Positions 9,438-16,225 of a stretch of DNA of 42,035 bases are shown here, in pieces. Each line of letters opens with the position of its first letter. The first letter of the stretch is position 1. The notes under the pieces are model-generated. The model worked only from the letters and a program-made list of their open reading frames with translations, had not been told where the DNA came from and ran no database searches. Source of the stretch: Planctomycetota bacterium (GTDB lineage Bacteria; Planctomycetota; Phycisphaerae; UBA1845); the NCBI GenBank assembly GCA_016208685.1, contig JACQXM010000004.1:31987-74021 (forward strand), read 5' to 3'. The position numbers were made by a program, and so were the translations under genes.

Positions 9438-11314
9438 CGTGCCGCATAGCGCGGTCCGATACTATCAGGCCGGTTGCGGTGTCGCCGCAGAAGCGTAAGA
9501 TGGGAACTCGCAATGCTGCCCCCAAGTTCTTATCGCCTCGCGTTCCTTTTTGCTCTCCCGGTGCTCGGCGCCTGCGGAGCGAGTAGCGGATCGTTCCCAA
9601 GTGACGTCCCATGCACTCAAATCGATAGTTGGAACCCAGAAGAGACTACGCTATTGGTGCGCGCGGAGACTTTGGGAAGTGATGTACTCCTCTTTACGGC
9701 CCAGTCCTTGGAGCACGAACGGATCGACGCACAGGACCCTGCTGCCGATTATTCGCCTCACGCGGCCGTGTATCGGTTTGACCCCTCCGACGCCAGCTTT
9801 GTACGCGTGGGAGATGAGGCTTGGGACCTTGCAGTTGGACCCGTCGCCGATCGGTATAACGTGAGACCGACCAGCGCGTTTTCCACTGGGCCGTTCAACG
9901 TGGCGCGGCCGAACCTGACGTTCATCGGTGATTCAGTGGGGACGTCGGGGGGTACTACGATCGCGGTCTATCCGGCCCCTCACACCGACGCTGCCGCGGT
10001 TCTTTCCTCGGCAGGAACGGCCTCGCAGTCGTACCTTTTCCTCGTCACCAGTTCCGCTTCGGCGGCACAGCGGTTTCATCAACTGTTTTCCGAGGTTGAT
10101 GGCGCGCCGCTCGGGCGGGCCCTCCGTCTGCCGCACTCCGGACGACAGCGGGACCTTAGTGCGTTTTGGTCTGCCGATGAGAAGTACGTAGTCTACTTTC
10201 GTGACGCCGAACGGATAGAGGAGGTGTGCGTGGTCCGCGTCGCCGAAACTCTTCGCGACGCACTTCCGCCGGCGAAAAGCGATGTGCCGTCGTTCGAAGA
10301 GAGTATGTGGTCGGACGAGCACTACGAGCTGATGGTCCGGATGGAGGCGGAAAACCAAGGACGGCTACTGATCGCACAGGAGGACTCGGCAAACACCAAC
10401 ACTTGCACGTTCGGGACTTGCGGGGATTACCCGCTTGACGGCTGTCGCTACATGCCACGAGAGATAGTGCGGTTCGATCGAGTCAGCGGGGTTTTCGAGT
10501 CGGCCCAGGCGGAGGACTGGACCCTCGCGAGCGGTGATGTGATGGAATGTGTTGACACATTCGACGCGCCCGTGATCGAAGGGCTCGAAATCGTCGGCGA
10601 GGAAAGGTCGCGATTCGTGCACGATGGACGGGAGATTTCGACCGAAGGGGAAACGGCAGTCGGCCTGATTCCGTCACCGTCTCGGGCCTTCGCAGCCCTC
10701 ATCTCCACGGCGGGGGTTCGCTTGATCGACAGGGTTTCGCGGGGAACCTCGCCGGTGGGTTCCACTGGCCAGCATTACATCGAAATCTATTCTACAGCGT
10801 CCCGGCGGATGACGGACAGTGCGCTTCGGATCGACATACAAGGCGTGCGGTCATGGGTCGGGGGCTGTTGGACCTGCGACGAGAAGGTATTCATCATCTG
10901 GCAGACCGACTCCAACGTGCCACCGGCAATCACGGTATCTCACAGGTACTCGCCGGTTTGGGTGGTTGTCCGCAGCGGCGGAGAATAGGTCGAACGGGCA
11001 GCGAGGAGCTTTACCCGGATGTGATCCTCATCGACGGCGGCCCTGGGGCAGCTCCATGCAGGGCTTGAAGCCTTCGAGGGGCTCTGCGCCGACCCGGAGT
11101 CGCCCGCCATCCGCCCGCCGATGGTCATCTCGCTGGCCAAGCGCGAGGAGGAGGTGCACATCCAGGCGCGCAAGGCCCCGGTGCGGTTGCCGCGCAACAA
11201 CGAGGCCCTGCGCATTCTCCAGCAGATGCGCGACGAGGCACACCGCTTCGCGCAGCACTACCACCACACGCTGCGCCGCCGCCGGACGCTCGAGGAGGAG
11301 ACCCGCGAGGGGCG
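9082..11314. repeat. Direct repeats flanking the orphan lipoprotein gene
   Basis: Copy 1 is 9082-9394 (inside uvrC) and copy 2 is 11001-11314, offset about 1920 bp. They bracket the non-uvrC segment 9438-11000. The arrangement of an intact gene, foreign DNA, then a 5'-truncated fragment is what single-crossover integration of a circle carrying a gene fragment would leave. Confidence 0.8.
9513..10988 (+). CDS. Orphan lipoprotein of unknown function between uvrC repeats
   Basis: This is a 491-residue predicted lipoprotein: a hydrophobic N-terminus ends in lipobox VLGAC with Cys21 as the lipidation site. The mature part holds several Cys-rich short motifs (TCTFGTCGDYPLDGC at mid-protein, GGCWTCDEK near the C-terminus) and segments suggestive of a beta-propeller (YRFDPSDASF, VRFDRVSGVF, AFWSADEKYVVYF). 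I recognise no family. Base composition is visibly lower in GC and codon use more relaxed than in uvrC or recG, which suggests transfer. The gene lies exactly between the two copies of the uvrC 3' end. The ATG is chosen because it starts the signal sequence; the ribosome site is weak. Confidence 0.75.
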   Translation: MLPPSSYRLAFLFALPVLGACGASSGSFPSDVPCTQIDSWNPEETTLLVRAETLGSDVLLFTAQSLEHERIDAQDPAADYSPHAAVYRFDPSDASFVRVGDEAWDLAVGPVADRYNVRPTSAFSTGPFNVARPNLTFIGDSVGTSGGTTIAVYPAPHTDAAAVLSSAGTASQSYLFLVTSSASAAQRFHQLFSEVDGAPLGRALRLPHSGRQRDLSAFWSADEKYVVYFRDAERIEEVCVVRVAETLRDALPPAKSDVPSFEESMWSDEHYELMVRMEAENQGRLLIAQEDSANTNTCTFGTCGDYPLDGCRYMPREIVRFDRVSGVFESAQAEDWTLASGDVMECVDTFDAPVIEGLEIVGEERSRFVHDGREISTEGETAVGLIPSPSRAFAALISTAGVRLIDRVSRGTSPVGSTGQHYIEIYSTASRRMTDSALRIDIQGVRSWVGGCWTCDEKVFIIWQTDSNVPPAITVSHRYSPVWVVVRSGGE

Positions 11315-11342
11315 CCGGCCGCCGCCGCGGCGGCGCCGGTGA
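11001..11342 (+). pseudogene. 5'-truncated, frameshifted duplicate of the uvrC 3' end
   Basis: The segment matches uvrC from EELYPDVILIDGG to the C-terminus. Positions 11049-11314 match 9129-9394 with 8 mismatches counted by eye over 266 bases. The first 48 bases (11001-11048) are more diverged and contain one extra C in the DGGLG codons, which shifts the frame. There is no start codon or upstream UvrC sequence. It ends in PPPRRRR and a stop, at about the same place as the intact gene. Confidence 0.85.
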
Positions 11343-11386
11343 CCGCGCGTGCGGAGTTCCTCGGTCCGGGCTGGGTCCGCGGCGCG

Positions 11387-12640
11387 TTACGGCGCGACGT
11401 CGGCGGTCGGCCGCGGTTGGATCGGTCGGTCGGAGGTGGGCGTCCGCTGCCCACTGCGGGCGGCGCCGGGTTTCTCGCAATTCCGGGAGTGCGCGTTGGC
11501 CAGGGGCGATGGAGGACGCGTCGCCTCGCGCTGAAGGGCGCGCGAGATGGCCAGCCGCCGGAGCAGGGGGATGTTCGGCTCCGGCGCCGCGAGGCGTTCG
11601 CGCCATAGGGCCAGGAAGGACCCCGCCGTCGTTGACCAGCGCAGGCCGCGCGCATGCTCAAAGGCCCGCGCCACGAGCGCCGCGCGCTCGGCGGGGTGGT
11701 TGCTGTAGTAAAGCGTCCGTTCCGCAACCTCCGCCCCGCTGCCGGCGGGCACGAGGAAGGGGCTGAACGACTCGCCGCACACGTAATCGCGTTTGAGTGG
11801 ATCCACGTACCCCGCGACAACCAGGCGGCGCCGGGCCATTGCCTCCTGAATGGCCATGCGTCCGTCGAGGAAGGCGAAGCAGGAATGCGCGATTCGCGTC
11901 TGGGCGTCCGCCACCCGCCCGAAGAACCGAACCGACAGGCAATCGCGCCGAACCTCCGCCCGCAGTGCCTCCGCCAGGCTCCCGTCACCGTAGACGTCAA
12001 GGCGAAAGTCGAGCCCGTGCTCCCGGGTCAGGCGACGCACGGCGTCCAGGTATAGGCGGATGCCGCTGTCCGGTTCCAGGCGGCCGATATAGACCGCCGA
12101 GGTCGGGGGAGGTTCTGCCGCCGGCGCCAGAGTGTCGGCCTCGGGACTTAAGCCCTGGTCGGGACACAGCTCCGGCCGAACCGCCAGCCACTTTTCGATG
12201 AACACTCCGTCATGGATGGTCCCCGCCACCCAGGCGCAGGAGCGCCGGGCCCGGCGGCGGTGTTCCTCCGGTACCGGGTACACGCAGCCCATGCCGTGGC
12301 GAATGAGAAACAGCCTGCGCCGGTCGAGGAGCGGGCCGAGCATGCGCCAGAGGTACTCCAACATGTGCGTGTTGCTGACGCTTACTACATCGGCGCGCCG
12401 CAAGAGGTGGGCGTGCCGCCAGAGCCAGAGTCGGCAGCGCGCGGGGCTGCGCTGCGCGGGGAAGCGATGGACCACCACGCCTTCGTGCCGCTCGTGTTGC
12501 GGCAGTCCGTCGGCATGGGCACCCGCCAGCACCGAGACCTCATGGCCCAGGGCGAGCAGGGCCCTGGCCAGTTCGTGGATGTACTTCTCCACGCCGCCGA
12601 TGCTGGGATGGTAGCGATGTGCGAAGAACAGAATCCTCAC
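11387..12640 (-). CDS. GT4-type glycosyltransferase
   Basis: This 417-residue protein looks like a GT-B fold glycosyltransferase of family 4: N-terminal RILFFAHRYHPSIGGVEKYIHELARALLALGH (shown in part: HRYHPSIGGVEKY), central AVYIGRLEPDSGIRLYLDAV and DVYGDGSL, and a weak donor-site region FAFLDGRMAIQEAMARRRLVV (key residues Gln-Glu-Ala instead of the usual Glu-x7-Glu spacing). It probably transfers a sugar from a nucleotide donor onto a surface glycan or lipid. It is third in a minus-strand operon. Its GTG start overlaps the TGA of the upstream methyltransferase (GTGA at 12637-12640), implying translational coupling. The last about 60 residues are Pro/Arg-rich and look disordered. Substrate cannot be told from sequence. 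Confidence 0.85.
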   Translation of the reverse strand: MRILFFAHRYHPSIGGVEKYIHELARALLALGHEVSVLAGAHADGLPQHERHEGVVVHRFPAQRSPARCRLWLWRHAHLLRRADVVSVSNTHMLEYLWRMLGPLLDRRRLFLIRHGMGCVYPVPEEHRRRARRSCAWVAGTIHDGVFIEKWLAVRPELCPDQGLSPEADTLAPAAEPPPTSAVYIGRLEPDSGIRLYLDAVRRLTREHGLDFRLDVYGDGSLAEALRAEVRRDCLSVRFFGRVADAQTRIAHSCFAFLDGRMAIQEAMARRRLVVAGYVDPLKRDYVCGESFSPFLVPAGSGAEVAERTLYYSNHPAERAALVARAFEHARGLRWSTTAGSFLALWRERLAAPEPNIPLLRRLAISRALQREATRPPSPLANAHSRNCEKPGAARSGQRTPTSDRPIQPRPTADVAP

Positions 12641-13467
12641 GACGTTGTTCCGGCGGCGGCGAACGGCTCGTGCCGACGTTGGCCGGCGAGGCGCGGGGCC
12701 CGATCGGCGCCGGCGACGCGCTTCGTAACCGCCATGACGTTAGGCGCCACCGGTCCCGGGGACGGCGTGATTCCGGCGCGTCCGCGCACTTCGGCGTCGA
12801 CGAACCGCCGCACTTCGGGGACGTCGTAGTCGTGGAAGATGATTACACCGCCGGGTGCAACGAGCGGCGACCAAAGTTCAAAATCCTGCCGCACACCGTC
12901 GTACGAGTGATCGGCATCGATCAGCAGAACGCGGATCGGGCCGCCGGTGTAGCGTGCGGCCACATCCGCCGTGTAGCCCACCAGGGGCACGACATAACGC
13001 TCGACGTCGGCGCGGCGAATCTGTTCATGGAACGCGCGCAGCGTGTTTCCCCCGAACCGGGCGACGGACGGGTAGCGAGCGCCGCCTTCCCTGGTACCGG
13101 CGAAGGTGTCGACGGCGAAGACCGTTCCGCGACCCCGCGCCCGGCATGCCGTGGCGAGATAGCTGGTGGTCAGCCCCACCCAGGCGCCCAGCTCGACGGT
13201 GTCGCCCTCGGCCGGCCAGGTGGCCGCGAGCCGATAGATTGCCAGAAGCTGCTCCGACGGCATCATACCGTCGCCGGCGGACCAGTGGACGCGCGACCAG
13301 AGGCGCATCGCCGAACGCACCGCGGCATGGTCCATCGTCAGAATCTCGAGCGGCAGTCGGAAGCCGCGCAGGAGTCCGCAGCGCCGCAGCGCGCGTACCG
13401 CCAGCCGCGCGGCGCTGTGCCCGGCGCGGGTGCGGCAGAGTGCGTAGTACACCTTCCCCGCGGACAT
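12637..13467 (-). CDS. Class I SAM-dependent methyltransferase (Methyltransf_24 type)
   Basis: 276 residues. The SAM-binding region reads VELGAWVGLTTSYLA. It is followed by VFAVDTFAG, then LLIDADHSYDGVRQD and LVAPGGVIIFHDYD, the order and motifs of Methyltransf_24/TylF-like enzymes, several of which O-methylate sugars or macrolides. Its ATG at 13467 has ribosome site AGGAG 6 bases upstream. That site overlaps the TAG of the preceding gene, so the two are coupled. The neighbouring GT4 enzyme and second methyltransferase suggest methylation of a glycan, which is inference. The C-terminal 30 residues are poorly conserved-looking and basic. Confidence 0.85.
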   Translation of the reverse strand: MSAGKVYYALCRTRAGHSAARLAVRALRRCGLLRGFRLPLEILTMDHAAVRSAMRLWSRVHWSAGDGMMPSEQLLAIYRLAATWPAEGDTVELGAWVGLTTSYLATACRARGRGTVFAVDTFAGTREGGARYPSVARFGGNTLRAFHEQIRRADVERYVVPLVGYTADVAARYTGGPIRVLLIDADHSYDGVRQDFELWSPLVAPGGVIIFHDYDVPEVRRFVDAEVRGRAGITPSPGPVAPNVMAVTKRVAGADRAPRLAGQRRHEPFAAAGTTS

Positions 13468-13476
13468 GCTCGACTC

Positions 13477-14328
13477 CTACGCGCCCCGCGGCACGCCGTC
13501 TCCCTCCGTAGGCCGCGATCCGCAGCGGCCGAGTGCATCGGTGCTCCTGCGCGCCATGAGCAGCAACACCAACCCGAACCGGTCGTCGAGCCACGAACGG
13601 CGGTGGGCCCAATCCGGTCCGCGCCCGCGCAGGTGCTTAATCCAGTGATCGCCGATGGAGTGCCAGAATCCCAGTCCGTGAACGTGCGATTCCGCGAAAC
13701 CGGCGTCGGTAGCTCGTTGCTGCAACTCGGTGCGGCTGAAGGGGATCTCAACGCCGTAGGGCCACCAGCCGCGTTGTTCCAGGTGCCACTTCCAGGCACG
13801 GTACGAGACGCAATGGGCGTTGGGCACGCTGACGATCGCCATGCCGCCGGGACGAAGCCAGTTCAGGTGCGAGCGCAGGGCCAGCGTGCGGTCGTCACGC
13901 TGGAAGTGCTCCAGGACGCCGATGGAAAGCGCCACATCGAACCGAGCGTCGCCGTCCGCCGGCGGTTGCAGAAGGTCGGACGCGGTGCAGGCGGCGGACA
14001 GACCCAGCCGCTCGAAACGCCGCCGCGCCTGGTCCAGTACCGTTTCGCTGCGATCCAGCAGCGTCACCTCCGCGCCCTGTTCGGCGAGCAACACGGACAA
14101 ATCGCCGCGCCCGCATCCGAGCTCGATGGTTCGCAAACCCCGTAGGCCTCCGAAGGTTCGTTGCAGAGTGTCGACAATCAGCCGCCATCGCGGGCTGCGG
14201 TACTCGCGCGCCAGCCGCGCGTCGTCCTTGGTGTCGGGCGGGACCTGGCGCCAGACGCGGTCCCAGAGCGCGACGGTGTTCGCTGCGACAGGCACGCCGG
14301 TGGCATTGGCGGCCAGGGGGGTGGTCAT
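13477..14328 (-). CDS. Class I SAM-dependent methyltransferase (Methyltransf_11/25 type)
   Basis: 283 residues from the chosen ATG. It shows SAM motif I (IELGCGRGDLSVLLAEQGAEV), here cited by its core ELGCGRGD, then the acidic position LLDRSE, and SIGVLEHF followed by LRPGGMAIVSVPN (motif III region). This is typical of ubiquinone/glycan-type small-molecule methyltransferases. An upstream in-frame extension reaches 14487, but AAAAGGA lies 8 bases before ATG 14328, and the extension looks like random Ala/Ser/Arg-rich sequence. First gene of a three-gene minus-strand operon, 9 bp from the next. Substrate unknown. Confidence 0.8.
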   Translation of the reverse strand: MTTPLAANATGVPVAANTVALWDRVWRQVPPDTKDDARLAREYRSPRWRLIVDTLQRTFGGLRGLRTIELGCGRGDLSVLLAEQGAEVTLLDRSETVLDQARRRFERLGLSAACTASDLLQPPADGDARFDVALSIGVLEHFQRDDRTLALRSHLNWLRPGGMAIVSVPNAHCVSYRAWKWHLEQRGWWPYGVEIPFSRTELQQRATDAGFAESHVHGLGFWHSIGDHWIKHLRGRGPDWAHRRSWLDDRFGLVLLLMARRSTDALGRCGSRPTEGDGVPRGA

Positions 14329-15086
14329 CGAGGTCATCCTTTTGCAAACTACGGCGCAGCACGGGCTTATCGGACGGCGGGCGACATGACTTGACGTTGC
14401 GCTCACCGGTATCGACGAGCGGGGGTTCGCGTGCGGTGGCGCTGCTGCCGACCGCGCCGTCGCTGCCGAGCTGCGTGTGGTCGGCAATCAGCGAGCCGGC
14501 GGGCGCAGCGCTTCGGCTTGGCGGGAGCCGGGGGCGGGTTCGTCGGTTCCGACTCCGCTGGTGACGAACATGTGGACAGCGAGGACTTGGCGTTGTGCCC
14601 CAGGAGTTTCGGGACCGCCGGAGCGGGGGCACCGCGTCCGCCGGTACCAACCGCATCAGCGGCGCCGATTCGAACCTCTCCGAGTTTGCGACGCCGCGAG
14701 CCGCCTGAACCGGCACCTTGCGACCACGCCGCTCAGGGTGTGCTTGCGCGGATTGACTGCCTTGTCGCTCGCGTGCCGCTTTATCCCGGCGCCGAGGCTC
14801 GGCTTTCGAGCCCATGGCGTGCACGGCAGCCCGAGTCGGTGGTGTCGTGGGTCGAGCGCTGTCTCCCGCGGTCCGCCGTGCGGGATGCGAGGTGGGGAAC
14901 CGGGAAACCGTGTGAAAACGGAATTGTAGCTTGACATTCGCGGCGCGGTTCGCTTTGATACAACCCTGGAATACGGGCTTGACCGCCGATCTGTCTGGAG
15001 AGCATCCTGCCCCTTTTTGGTTGGCCGCGCGGCCATCGGATCCCCCATGCAGCATCATCGCGTTCACCCCGCGAGAGTAAGTACTC
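14329..15086. other. Gene-free divergent intergenic region
   Basis: No frame here has a plausible start, codon bias or motif. The stretch separates the minus-strand glycan operon from the plus-strand zinc-ribbon gene and must hold promoters for both. A candidate plus-strand promoter is at 14931-14959. Confidence 0.5.
14931..14959 (+). promoter_or_regulatory. Possible promoter of the zinc-ribbon gene
   Basis: TTGACA at 14931-14936 and TTTGAT at 14954-14959 are separated by 17 bp. The -35 is perfect and the -10 is weak (4/6). This would give a leader of about 120 bases before the ATG at 15087. Confidence 0.4.
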
Positions 15087-15464
15087 ATGACCTTCGAAGA
15101 CAAGCTCATCACCTGCATCGACTGCCAAGCCGAATTCGTCCACTCGGCGGTGGACCAGCAGCGGTATGCGGAGCGGGGCTTCACCAACGAACCGAAGCGC
15201 TGCCCGCAGTGTCGTGAGCGGCGTAAGGCGTCGGGCTCGGGCGGCGGCGGCGGTGGCGGTGGTGGTGGTGGCGGCGGGAGCGGGGGACGGCCGCGCGGCA
15301 TGTATCGCGGGAGTTCCGGCGGCGGCGGTAGCAGCAGCGGCGGTAACCGCGAAATGTACGAGATCACCTGCGCCGGATGCGGCAAACCGTCCCAGGTTCC
15401 GTTCAAGCCCACCGGGTCGCGCCCGGTGTACTGCCGTGATTGCTTTCAATCGCTGAAACGTTAG
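15087..15464 (+). CDS. Two-zinc-ribbon protein with a polyglycine linker
   Basis: 125 residues. The N-terminal half carries Cys10/Cys13 and Cys39/Cys42 pairs in the context ITCIDCQAEF and RCPQCRERR, as in the small zf-trcl-like domain. The C-terminal half carries a second CxxC-x17-CxxC ribbon (ITCAGCGK and YCRDCF). Between them is a Gly/Ser-rich linker with 13 consecutive Gly residues. Two-ribbon proteins of this kind are widespread and uncharacterised; nucleic-acid binding is a guess from the fold and basic residues. Likely monocistronic, with a possible TTGACA promoter about 120 bp upstream. Confidence 0.85.
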   Translation: MTFEDKLITCIDCQAEFVHSAVDQQRYAERGFTNEPKRCPQCRERRKASGSGGGGGGGGGGGGGSGGRPRGMYRGSSGGGGSSSGGNREMYEITCAGCGKPSQVPFKPTGSRPVYCRDCFQSLKR

Positions 15465-15862
15465 TCGGCATCGAGCATCCGCATCGCCCTGCGGGGCCGT
15501 GCAAAGAAGCTGTGTCGTCGGCCGCCGACCTGGCGCGATGCAGGTTCGATTACCTGCAGCGTCCGCGTCAAAAGCGATCGTCGGTTCGTTCAGAAAACTC
15601 GCAGGACAGGTTTGCGGAACCTGTTGCGCTTGTCGCTTGCCCTCAAAAGGCAGGGGTACCGCGACGCTGCGGCGCCGACGTGGCGGCGGAGTGAGCCACC
15701 GCCCGTGCGGCCGCTTGCTGCCACCCGGGCGGTGCGGCCGCAGGCGAGTCCGCCTTGCTTGCCCAGTTCGCCGATTGTATTGACACCGCGCCCCTGGAAG
15801 ACTATATTTCCCCCGCAGTTGTCGACGTCGACACGGTCCTTTTTTGACAGGAGGTCGTTCTC
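15465..15862. other. Intergenic region ending in the LysM/recG promoter
   Basis: 398 bp without a convincing gene. The only features I can name are the promoter at 15780-15808 and the ribosome site at 15849-15855. Confidence 0.5.
15780..15808 (+). promoter_or_regulatory. Near-consensus sigma70 promoter for the LysM lipoprotein-recG pair
   Basis: TTGACA (15780-15785), a 17-bp spacer and TATATT (15803-15808) match the housekeeping consensus at 6/6 and 5/6 positions. Transcription would start near 15815. A strong ribosome site AGGAGGT (15849-15855) lies 7 bases before the ATG at 15863. Confidence 0.75.
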
Positions 15863-16216
15863 ATGCGACGGAACGTACTGACGGCGCTGGTCGCCCTGGC
15901 CATTCTCCTCCCCCTTCCCGGCTGCGCATGGTTCAAGAAGAAGGAGCCGGAAGCGCAGACCGCGGACCAATACCCGGTGTACGACCAACCCGCGGCGCAA
16001 CCCGGCGGTTACACGCAGGCACCGGCAGAGCCCATGTACGGCACGCCGGGCGGCGGGCGGACGCACACCGTGGGTCGCAAGGAGACGCTCTACTCCATCG
16101 CTCGCATGTACTACAACGGCGACCACACCAAGTGGCGCGAGATCTACGAGGCCAACCGCGGCCAGATCAGCGATCCTAATCAGATCCGCGTCGGCCAGCG
16201 GCTGGTAATCCCCTAG
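15863..16216 (+). CDS. LysM-domain lipoprotein
   Basis: 117 residues. The signal peptide ends in lipobox PLPGC with Cys21 as lipid anchor. A Pro/Gln/Gly-rich linker (about 25-70) is followed by one LysM domain (about 70-117: THTVGRKETLYSIARMYY, NQIRVGQRLVIP). LysM binds N-acetylglucosamine-containing glycans, chiefly peptidoglycan, so this is likely a periplasmic wall-binding lipoprotein. The start is fixed by AGGAGGT 7 bases upstream. The stop is only 9 bp from the recG start, so the two are probably cotranscribed. Confidence 0.9.
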   Translation: MRRNVLTALVALAILLPLPGCAWFKKKEPEAQTADQYPVYDQPAAQPGGYTQAPAEPMYGTPGGGRTHTVGRKETLYSIARMYYNGDHTKWREIYEANRGQISDPNQIRVGQRLVIP

Positions 16217-16225
16217 GCTGCGTCG

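Noticed and set aside
10819..11766. 315-codon plus-strand frame across the uvrC fragment and the glycosyltransferase end
   Set aside because: It is a different frame running through the lipoprotein end, the uvrC fragment and the antisense of the glycosyltransferase; no start signal or domain.
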